Assembly (NCBI GenBank): GCA_003506735.1
Contig: DNYS01000072.1
Location: 1 to 7,200, forward strand
Length of the DNA: 7,200 nt
Source of the DNA: Nitrospinota bacterium
Lineage (GTDB): Bacteria > UBA8248
Direction of reading: 5' to 3'
Shown here: one piece after another, positions 1 through 5,416 of the stretch
How the letters are laid out: each line of letters begins with the position of its first letter
Numbering within the stretch: position 1 is the stretch's first letter
Translations under genes and position numbers: made by a program
The notes under the pieces: generated by a model
The model's database searches: none
What the model was told of the DNA's origin: nothing
What the model saw: only the letters and a program-made list of their open reading frames with translations

Positions 1-1459
1 CGAGGCGAAGACGCCGCCGTTTCCGATTGAGGACGATTCCGACGCCGGGGAAACCACCCGTTTGGAGTACCGCTATCTCGATCTCCGGCGGGCCTCTCTC
101 CAGAAAAATTTTTATCTCCGCCACCAGGCCACACAGACGATACGGAACTATCTGACCGAAAACGGCTTCGTCGATATCGAAACCCCTGTCCTGATCAAGA
201 GCACGCCCGAGGGCGCGCGCGATTATCTGGTGCCCAGCCGGGTGCAGCGGGGTTCGTTCTTCGCCCTTCCGCAGAGCCCGCAGATGTTCAAGCAGATTTT
301 GATGGTCGCGGGGTTCGACCGCTATTATCAGATCGTCAAATGCTTCCGCGACGAGGACCTTCGGGCCGACCGGCAGCCGGAGTTCACCCAGATCGACATC
401 GAAACCTCTTTCCTGAACCGGGATTCGTTTTTCGGCCTGATGGAGGGACTGATGGCGGCCATCTGGAAAGAGACGCTGGGGATCGATCTTTCCCCGCCTT
501 TTGAGCGGGTGCCCTATTCGGAGGCCATCGAGCGCTACGGGACGGACCGTCCCGACCGGCGCTTCGGGATGGAGCTGGCCACCATCTCCGATATCGCCGA
601 GGCGAGCGGGTTCAAGGTTTTCAAGGGAGCCATTGAGAAGGGCGGGGTGGCCCAGGCGATCGCCGGCCCTGGGATGGCTTCGGCGTCAAGGAAAGAGATC
701 GACGGCATTATCGCTCGGGCGCAAGAGCTGGGCGCGGGCGGCCTCGCCTGGGTCAAGAGGACCGAGGGCGGGTACGAGTCGAACATCGCGAAGTTTTTCG
801 CCGAGGGCCAGCTGGAAGAAATCGGAGCCCGCGCGGGAGCCCGGGTGGGCGATTTGCTTATGATGGTGGCGGATGCGCCCGAGGTGAGTGCGGGCGTCCT
901 CGGCCAGATCCGCAAGGAGATCGCCGAGCGGCTGGGGCTGGCAGAGAAGTCCGGAAAAAAATTCGATTTTTGCTGGGTGATCGAATTTCCGCTTCTGGAG
1001 TGGAATGAGGAGGAGAAAAGACATTTCGCCCTCCACCATCCCTTCACGGCGCCCGTTCCCGAGGATATCCCCCTCTTCGAGAGCGAGCCCGGCAAGATCA
1101 GGGCGTTGGCCTACGACATGGTGCTCAACGGCATGGAGATCGGCGGCGGGAGCCAGCGGATCCACCAAAAGGAGGTCCAGCGGAAGATGTTCGCCGCCCT
1201 GGGCATGGACGATGAAGAGGCGGAGCGGCGCTTCGGGTTTTTCATGGAGGCGCTCGAATACGGGACCCCCCCGCACGGGGGCATCGCCTTCGGGCTGGAC
1301 CGCATCGTCATGCTCCTCACCGGCTCTCCCTCGATTCGCGAAGTCATCGCCTTCCCCAAGACGCAGCGCGCGATTTGCCTCATGACGGGCGCCCCCGCGG
1401 GGGTGGAGCAGATCCAGCTCCGCGAACTCGGCATCCGAGGGGCCCCGGCGCAGCGCTGA
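1..1459 (+). CDS. aspS: Aspartyl-tRNA synthetase, C-terminal part (5' end outside window)
   Basis: Class II aminoacyl-tRNA synthetase that activates aspartate with ATP and charges tRNA-Asp in the cytoplasm. The reading frame is open from base 2 and gives 485 residues. Bacterial AspRS is usually about 590, so roughly the first 105 residues, mainly the N-terminal anticodon-binding OB domain, lie upstream. Visible in order (fragment numbering): the linker and catalytic-core entry LEYRYLDLRR from residue 21; the GFVDIETP region of motif 1; motif 2 FRDEDLRADRQPEF from residue 115; the bacterial GAD insertion domain, roughly residues 165-300; and motif 3 with GLDR at 431-434, preceded by GTPPHGG. 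The end (FPKTQRA...LMTGAPA) is the normal bacterial AspRS C-terminus. The TTG at 62 is an internal Leu codon, not the start, because homology continues upstream of it. Whether the enzyme also charges tRNA-Asn depends on residues outside the window. era follows after 59 nt on the same strand. The identification is very secure. Confidence 0.97.
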   Translation, partial: EAKTPPFPIEDDSDAGETTRLEYRYLDLRRASLQKNFYLRHQATQTIRNYLTENGFVDIETPVLIKSTPEGARDYLVPSRVQRGSFFALPQSPQMFKQILMVAGFDRYYQIVKCFRDEDLRADRQPEFTQIDIETSFLNRDSFFGLMEGLMAAIWKETLGIDLSPPFERVPYSEAIERYGTDRPDRRFGMELATISDIAEASGFKVFKGAIEKGGVAQAIAGPGMASASRKEIDGIIARAQELGAGGLAWVKRTEGGYESNIAKFFAEGQLEEIGARAGARVGDLLMMVADAPEVSAGVLGQIRKEIAERLGLAEKSGKKFDFCWVIEFPLLEWNEEEKRHFALHHPFTAPVPEDIPLFESEPGKIRALAYDMVLNGMEIGGGSQRIHQKEVQRKMFAALGMDDEEAERRFGFFMEALEYGTPPHGGIAFGLDRIVMLLTGSPSIREVIAFPKTQRAICLMTGAPAGVEQIQLRELGIRGAPAQR

Positions 1460-1494
1460 GGCCTTCCCCTGTGGCGAACAAAGGCAGACTCCGC

Positions 1495-1514
1495 CCAGGC
1501 CCGCCAGGGGCCGG
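1495..1514 (+). promoter_or_regulatory. GC-rich hairpin overlapping the era Shine-Dalgarno
   Basis: GGCCC (1498-1502) can pair with GGGCC (1508-1512) across a 5-nt loop. Two further C-G pairs (CC 1495-1496 with GG 1513-1514) form if the A at 1497 is bulged out. The 3' arm and loop include AGGGG (1506-1510), the only good ribosome-binding site for the ATG at 1519. The pairing is seen directly. A role in limiting era translation is inference, and in a 60% GC genome short stems of this kind also arise by chance. Confidence 0.35.
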
Positions 1515-1518
1515 ATCC

Positions 1519-2451
1519 ATGGATTTCCTCCTGACCGGCGCCGGCGCGAGGGAGGCCCCGCCGCCCGGCCACCGCTCGGGATTCGTGGCCATCGTCGGGC
1601 GGCCCAACGTTGGGAAATCCACCCTCCTGAACCGGATACTGGATCAAAAGTTGGCCATCATCACCCACAAGCCGGGCACGACGCGCCGCCGCCTCCTGGG
1701 CGTCTACACCCGGCCCGAGGTCCAGATGGTTTTTACCGACACCCCCGGCCTCGAGCGCCCGGCCTCGAAGCTGGGCCGGTTTCTTCTCGAGGAGGCGAAA
1801 GCGGCCGCCTCCGGGGTGGACATTATTCTGTTCATGACGGACGGCCACGATGAGAGGGCCGATCTCCAGGCTCTCGAATTGCTCGAAAGTGCGGGCACAT
1901 CGTTCTTCTTCATCCTCAACAAGGTGGATCTCATCAAGGACAAGCGGAAAATGCTTCCCCTGGTCGAGCGGTATTCCCGCATGAAATCGTTCGAGGAGCA
2001 TTTTCCGATCTCGGCGCTCAAGGGCGATAACGTGGAGGCCATGCTCGAGGCGCTGAAAGCCTCCCTGCCCGAGGGGCCTCGCTATTTCCCTCCCGGCATG
2101 GTGACGGATTCGCCGGAGCGGGTCCTCATCGAGGAGTTTGTACGCGAGCAGATCTACCGCCAGCTTCACCGGGAGGTCCCCTATGCCGTGGCGGTCCAGG
2201 TGATCGAGATGGAGCGCGATCCGGAGACGGGGCTCATGCGAGTCGAGGCCAACATTTTCGTGGAGCGGAAGAGCCAGCGGGGAATCGTGATCGGCAAGGG
2301 GGGCTCCCGCCTCAAGCAGATCGGGCAGTTCGCCCGGGCCGATATCGAAAACAGGCTGGGCGAGAAGATATTCCTGGGGCTCCACGTGCGGATCAAACCC
2401 AACTGGCGCCAACGCGACTCGGCGCTACGCGATTTGGGGTTCGAGGTTTAA
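1519..2451 (+). CDS. era: GTPase Era
   Basis: Era is an essential Ras-like GTPase that binds the 3' end of 16S rRNA during 30S maturation. The 310-residue product has every expected element: P-loop GRPNVGKST (27-35), G2 threonines in PGTTRRR (52-58), DTPG (74-77), NKVD (134-137), SALKG (165-169), and a C-terminal KH RNA-binding domain with its GKGG loop at 259-262 inside VIGKGGSRLKQIG. The length matches the family (about 300). I chose the ATG at 1519 because AGGGG lies 8 nt upstream and the G domain begins at about residue 22. An in-frame GTG at 1471 would add 16 residues but has no good Shine-Dalgarno. The open frame extends further back into aspS, which I take as non-coding. The start sits just downstream of a GC-rich hairpin that overlaps its ribosome-binding site. 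It is probably co-transcribed with aspS. rpsU converges on its 3' end with a 45-nt gap. Confidence 0.96.
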   Translation: MDFLLTGAGAREAPPPGHRSGFVAIVGRPNVGKSTLLNRILDQKLAIITHKPGTTRRRLLGVYTRPEVQMVFTDTPGLERPASKLGRFLLEEAKAAASGVDIILFMTDGHDERADLQALELLESAGTSFFFILNKVDLIKDKRKMLPLVERYSRMKSFEEHFPISALKGDNVEAMLEALKASLPEGPRYFPPGMVTDSPERVLIEEFVREQIYRQLHREVPYAVAVQVIEMERDPETGLMRVEANIFVERKSQRGIVIGKGGSRLKQIGQFARADIENRLGEKIFLGLHVRIKPNWRQRDSALRDLGFEV

Positions 2452-2496
2452 AACGGTTGAAGAAGAGCGGGGACATCGGTGCCGGACGAGGATCGG

Positions 2497-2685
2497 TTAC
2501 CGGCGCTGGGCTCTGATCCTCTTTTTCCGGGCGGCTAGCATCTTTCGCTTGCGTTTGACGCTGGGTTTTTCGTAGTACTCTCTCTTTTTGATTTCGGTGA
2601 GGATCCCCGACTTTTCGCACTGTTTTTTGAACTGCTTCAGCGCCTTGTCGATGGAATCTCCCTCGTGTACCTTTACTCCTGGCAT
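2497..2685 (-). CDS. rpsU: Small ribosomal subunit protein bS21
   Basis: bS21 is a small basic protein of the 30S platform, next to the 3' end of 16S rRNA, where it helps initiation on mRNA. The 62-residue product matches the family along its whole length: an N-terminal [20 protein letters not shown], then CEKSGIL, the signature [10 protein letters not shown] around residues 33-43, and a very basic C-terminal helix ([19 protein letters not shown]). The family ranges from about 58 to 71 residues. The start is firm: ATG at 2685 on the complement, with the perfect Shine-Dalgarno AAGGAGGT 11 nt upstream. It lies alone on the minus strand, converging with era and diverging from recO, so it must have its own promoter; a candidate lies at 2742-2772. 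No convincing terminator follows it. Elsewhere rpsU often sits next to dnaG and rpoD (E. coli) or yqeY, none of which is seen here. Confidence 0.96.
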   Translation of the reverse strand: MPGVKVHEGDSIDKALKQFKKQCEKSGILTEIKKREYYEKPSVKRKRKMLAARKKRIRAQRR

Positions 2686-2696
2686 ATGTGGTTAAC

Positions 2697-2704
2697 ACCT
2701 CCTT
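2697..2704 (-). promoter_or_regulatory. Perfect Shine-Dalgarno of rpsU
   Basis: The minus strand reads AAGGAGGT here, an uninterrupted 8-nt complement of the 16S rRNA 3' end, 11 nt before the rpsU ATG. It is the strongest ribosome-binding site in the window and fixes the bS21 start. The spacing is a little longer than the usual 6-9 nt. Confidence 0.85.
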
Positions 2705-2741
2705 CGCCTGTAGCCGATGAGCAAGACATTTAACGCGTGAA

Positions 2742-2772
2742 ATGCTATCCCATATCTATTTCATTCCGTCAA
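2742..2772 (-). promoter_or_regulatory. Candidate sigma-70-type promoter for rpsU
   Basis: On the minus strand TTGACG (complement of 2767-2772) matches five of six consensus -35 bases. A 17-nt spacer places GATAGC (complement of 2744-2749) at -10, with a TG that would extend the -10 element. Shifting by 2 nt gives TAGCAT (complement of 2742-2747), a 4/6 match but with a 19-nt spacer. Transcription would start near 2736 and leave a leader of about 50 nt. The -35 is good and the -10 poor. Some promoter must exist here because rpsU is isolated on its strand. Confidence 0.5.
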
Positions 2773-2788
2773 GAGCCAGATTCCTGCA

Positions 2789-2811
2789 AATGGGTTGATT
2801 TAGGACCCATT
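2789..2811. repeat. 7-bp inverted repeat in the rpsU-recO divergent spacer
   Basis: AATGGGT (2789-2795) and ACCCATT (2805-2811) are perfect inverted copies separated by 9 nt. The repeat overlaps the candidate -35 of recO (TTGATT 2795-2800) and lies about 17 nt upstream of the rpsU -35. The half-site centres are 16 nt apart, a geometry that could suit a dimeric repressor, but it could equally be a small RNA stem or chance. Confidence 0.35.
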
Positions 2812-2823
2812 CCCCAGTATCGG
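2795..2823 (+). promoter_or_regulatory. Weak candidate promoter for recO-argS
   Basis: TTGATT (2795-2800, 4/6 match) is followed after 17 nt by TATCGG (2818-2823, 3/6 match, with only the first three bases correct). The spacing is ideal but the -10 is poor. It is proposed because recO follows a divergent gene and therefore needs a promoter in this spacer. The inverted repeat 2789-2811 overlaps its -35. Confidence 0.3.
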
Positions 2824-2864
2824 AGCAAGGTTTTGCGGGCCAAAGCCCGGCGGGAGGGGGGGCG

Positions 2865-3608
2865 GTGAGTATCCATGCGGACGAGGCGGTCGTACTGGGT
2901 ACGAGTCCCTACTCGAACACCAGTCTCATCGCCACCTTCCTTGCCCGGAGCGAGGGCAAGATACGGGTAGTGGCGCGGGGCGCCCGATCCCCGAAAAGTA
3001 AAATCGGGGTGGGGTTCGAGCCCGCGAGCCGGATCCACGCCGAGTGGTCGATGCGCGCGTCGGGAAATCTGGGGACGCTTCGCCATTGCGATACGGTGGG
3101 CGTGTTCCACCGCCTTTGGGCGGACCTGGACGCGATGAACGCGGCGGCGGCTATTCTCAAATCCATGGACCGGATTTTCGGCGCGGGCGAAGGGGACGAG
3201 GAGCATTTCGATTGGCTCATCGCCGCGCTCGAGGCGCTGGACGCGGGAGCGGATGCGGGGAGTGTCGAGGCTATTTTTATTGCGGGTATGCTTCGGAGGC
3301 TGGGCATTTCGCCGGGTTTGATGTATTGCCATTCATGCTCAAAAAAGCCGGGGAGCGAGAGGGCCGCCCTCGATATTGCGGCGGGCGAGCTTCGTTGCAC
3401 TCGTTGTGCGCTTCCCGCGGGGCAGGCCGTCCGCCTCAAGGCCGGCTCCGTCAAGGCGTTCGCGGAGGCGCTTGGCCTCGCCCCCGGCAAAATTCAATCC
3501 GTCCGGTTTCATCCCACGATACAGGGTGAGATCGTTCGGGCGGCCCGTGCGCTCATTTCGTTCCACATGGGGATATCTCTTCCGGCGCGGCAGCCGCAAT
3601 CGTCCTAG
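2865..3608 (+). CDS. recO: DNA repair protein RecO
   Basis: RecO works with RecR to load RecA onto SSB-coated single-stranded DNA in the RecF pathway of gap repair, and it also anneals strands. The product has 247 residues, normal for the family. The N-terminal OB-fold opens with the typical strand pattern (EAVVLGTSPYSNTSLIATFL, residues 7-26) and the basic segment VVARGARSPKSK (35-46). A helical middle follows. Four cysteines, C155-x2-C158 and C178-x2-C181, form the zinc-binding site kept in many RecO proteins. The C-terminus ends in the expected RALISFHMG helix. The start is GTG at 2865, preceded by a G-rich Shine-Dalgarno (GGGAGGGGGGG, 2852-2862) that contains a run of seven G. A small CGGGC-CAAA-GCCCG hairpin (2836-2849) lies just upstream. 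era and recO are neighbours in many bacteria; here rpsU separates them. The TAG stop overlaps the argS ribosome-binding site. Confidence 0.93.
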   Translation: MSIHADEAVVLGTSPYSNTSLIATFLARSEGKIRVVARGARSPKSKIGVGFEPASRIHAEWSMRASGNLGTLRHCDTVGVFHRLWADLDAMNAAAAILKSMDRIFGAGEGDEEHFDWLIAALEALDAGADAGSVEAIFIAGMLRRLGISPGLMYCHSCSKKPGSERAALDIAAGELRCTRCALPAGQAVRLKAGSVKAFAEALGLAPGKIQSVRFHPTIQGEIVRAARALISFHMGISLPARQPQSS

Positions 3609-3619
3609 GAGTTTGTAAG

Positions 3620-5287
3620 GTGATCAAGGAATTGCTGGAGACCATGATGCGCGAGGCCATGGAGGCCGCGCTCGATAGCGGCGCACTGGTCACGAAAGAG
3701 TATCCTCCCATCGAAATCGCGGTTCCCGGGAATGAAGCGCATGGGGATTACGCGACGAACATCGCCATGCTCCTGGCCAAATCCGAGCGCAAGCCCCCGA
3801 TCGTCATTGCCGAGTGCATCAAGAAATGTTTCGTGGACACAAGCGGTGTGCTGGCGGATGTCCGGGTGGAGAAACCCGGTTTTTTTAATTTTTTTCTCAA
3901 GACGGATTTTCTGGCCACCAGTCTCTCTTCGGTGCTGAACGAGCCCGCCGTCTTTGGGAAGAGCGATTTCGGAAAGGGGAGCAAGGTCCTGCTCGAATTC
4001 GTCAGCGCCAATCCGACGGGGCCGCTGCATATCGGGCACGGAAGAGGGGCAGTCGTCGGGGATGTACTCGGGCGAATCCTCGAGGCCACCGGACACCGGG
4101 TGCACCGGGAATACTACGTCAACGATGCGGGCAACCAGATGGCGATGCTGGGAAAGTCCGCCCATATCCGCTACCGACAATCCGGGGGAGAGGATGTCGA
4201 ATTTCCCGAAAATCTCTATTCGGGTGATTACATCAAGGATATCGCGGCGGACGAGAAGTATCAGAGCTTGATCCTCGGCGCCGGGGATGATGAGGAGGCC
4301 ATCACCAAGGCGTCCGCAACATATACATCCAATTTGATACTCGAAAATATCAAGGACGATCTGAAAGCCTTTCGAGTGGATTTCGACGATTGGTTCAGCG
4401 AAAAATCCCTCTTCGACTCGGGCACCGTGGACAAGGCCGTCCGGGCGTTCGAGGATTCCGGACACATCTATGAGGAAGATGACGCTCGATGGCTGAAGTC
4501 CAGCCAGTACGGCGACGAGAAGGATCGCGTCGTCGTCCGCAAGGATGGAAGGCCCACCTATCTGGCTTCGGACATCGCCTATCACCAACAAAAATTCGAA
4601 CGCGGATTCGAGCGGTGCATCAACATCTGGGGGGCCGACCATCACGGCTATCTCCCCCGGGTGAAAGCCTCCCTGGATATGCTGGGAATCGACCCCTCGC
4701 GCCTGGAGGTGCTCTTCGTCCAGTTTGTCAGCCTTCGGCGCGGCGGCAGGCCGGTGCAAATGAGCACGCGGGCGGGGCAGTTCGAAGAGCTTTCCACGGT
4801 GGTGGAAGAGGTGGGTGTCGATGCGGCCCGGTTTTTCTTTCTGATGCGGAGCGTGGACAGCGCCCTGGAATTCGATCTGGATCTGGCCAAGGAGCAATCG
4901 AGCGAGAATCCCGTTTTTTATGTGCAATACGCTCATGCCAGGACATGCAGCCTGTTTCGTCAGGCGGAGGAACGAGGGGCCGTGTTCGATTTGGCGGGGG
5001 GGATTCCGGCCGGCGGGCTGCGCCTGCCCGAGGAGCATGTCCTGGCGAAGACGGTGCTCGAATGGCCCGGGGTGGTCCAGCTCGCGGCCGAGCGGCTGGA
5101 GCCCCACCACATCACGTTTTATTTGATGGCGCTCACAAAGCAATTTCACGGCTACTACAACGCGCACCGGGTCCTGGATCAGGAGCCCGCCGTTACGAAG
5201 GCGCGGCTTTGCCTGGTCCAGTGCGTCCAAACCGTTTTAAAGAATGGGCTCGATCTTCTGGGCGTGACCGCACCCGGCCGCATGTAG
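3620..5287 (+). CDS. argS: Arginyl-tRNA synthetase
   Basis: Class I synthetase that charges tRNA-Arg; the family usually needs tRNA bound to activate arginine. The product has 555 residues, the usual length. In order: an N-terminal tRNA-binding domain (Add-1) with HGDYATN at 41-47 and KPGFFNFFL at 85-93; the Rossmann catalytic core with SANPTGPLHIGHGRG, HIGH at 137-140; the conserved YYVNDAGNQ; ASDIAYH and WGADHHGY in the active site; the signature loop MSTRAG at 381-386, where both KMSK lysines are replaced (QMST); NPVFYVQYAHAR; and the helical anticodon-binding domain ending in the typical LLGVTAPGRM. The start is GTG at 3620, with TAGGAG (3606-3611) 8 nt upstream and overlapping the recO stop, which suggests translational coupling. 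Near residues 82-92 the DNA forms a hairpin followed by a T-rich run that resembles an intrinsic terminator. The frame is intact through it. Confidence 0.97.
   Translation: MIKELLETMMREAMEAALDSGALVTKEYPPIEIAVPGNEAHGDYATNIAMLLAKSERKPPIVIAECIKKCFVDTSGVLADVRVEKPGFFNFFLKTDFLATSLSSVLNEPAVFGKSDFGKGSKVLLEFVSANPTGPLHIGHGRGAVVGDVLGRILEATGHRVHREYYVNDAGNQMAMLGKSAHIRYRQSGGEDVEFPENLYSGDYIKDIAADEKYQSLILGAGDDEEAITKASATYTSNLILENIKDDLKAFRVDFDDWFSEKSLFDSGTVDKAVRAFEDSGHIYEEDDARWLKSSQYGDEKDRVVVRKDGRPTYLASDIAYHQQKFERGFERCINIWGADHHGYLPRVKASLDMLGIDPSRLEVLFVQFVSLRRGGRPVQMSTRAGQFEELSTVVEEVGVDAARFFFLMRSVDSALEFDLDLAKEQSSENPVFYVQYAHARTCSLFRQAEERGAVFDLAGGIPAGGLRLPEEHVLAKTVLEWPGVVQLAAERLEPHHITFYLMALTKQFHGYYNAHRVLDQEPAVTKARLCLVQCVQTVLKNGLDLLGVTAPGRM
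3862..3895 (+). terminator. Intrinsic-terminator-like hairpin plus T tracts inside argS
   Basis: CCGGGT (3862-3867) and ACCCGG (3874-3879) form a perfect 6-bp, mostly G-C stem around the 6-nt loop GGAGAA. The stem is followed at once by seven T (3880-3886), AA, and seven more T (3889-3895). This is the shape of a rho-independent terminator on the sense strand, about 240-275 nt into argS. The bases also encode a conserved ArgRS segment (VRVEKPGFFNFF), so the protein sequence partly explains them. Closely following ribosomes would normally mask it. Activity in vivo is unknown. Confidence 0.35.
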
Positions 5288-5291
5288 ATAC

Positions 5292-5322
5292 TTGCACCCG
5301 GGCCGTCCATTTGAGGTAGAAT
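5292..5322 (+). promoter_or_regulatory. Candidate promoter for the SPOR-domain gene
   Basis: TAGAAT (5317-5322) matches the -10 consensus at five of six bases. The nearest -35-like element is TTGCAC (5292-5297, 3/6) with a long 19-nt spacer. Transcription would start near 5329 and give a leader of about 90 nt. The 129-nt argS-SPOR gap has no convincing terminator, so read-through from argS is also possible. Confidence 0.35.
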
Positions 5323-5416
5323 GAATGTGCGGCCGTGGTCCATCGGGTTTTGAATTTCCAAGGGAGCCCAAGGGGTCCCGGTCGCCCTCCATCCGCCCGG
5401 TGGAGTTCATTGACAG

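Noticed and set aside
955..971. AAAAAT-TCG-ATTTTT palindrome in aspS
   Set aside because: A-T-only stem with a 3-nt loop, too weak to be functional, arising from Lys-Lys-Phe-Asp-Phe codons.
1266..1282. C-run/G-run palindrome in aspS
   Set aside because: It encodes the conserved GTPPHGG before motif 3, so the protein sequence explains it. There is no T tract.
1375..1518. N-terminal extension of era into the aspS coding region
   Set aside because: The extra residues are low-complexity Gly/Pro/Arg, have no Era homology, and lack a ribosome-binding site. GTG 1471 remains a minor alternative.
1111..2412. 433-codon minus-strand frame spanning the aspS end and era
   Set aside because: It lies across two certain genes on the other strand, has no recognisable motif, and is explained by codon bias.
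2481..2504. GCCGG/CCGGC stem between era and rpsU as a bidirectional terminator
   Set aside because: The loop is 14 nt, no T tract follows on either strand, and part of the stem lies in the rpsU stop region.
3605..5230. 541-codon open frame on the minus strand opposite argS
   Set aside because: It mirrors argS almost end to end. High-GC codon bias produces such antisense frames. The translation shows no recognisable domain and argS is unambiguous.
5321..5353. Ten-codon leader peptide (MNVRPWSIGF) with GAGG upstream
   Set aside because: Its ATG overlaps the best -10 candidate, so it would not be on that transcript. There is no run of regulatory codons or attenuator hairpin after it.
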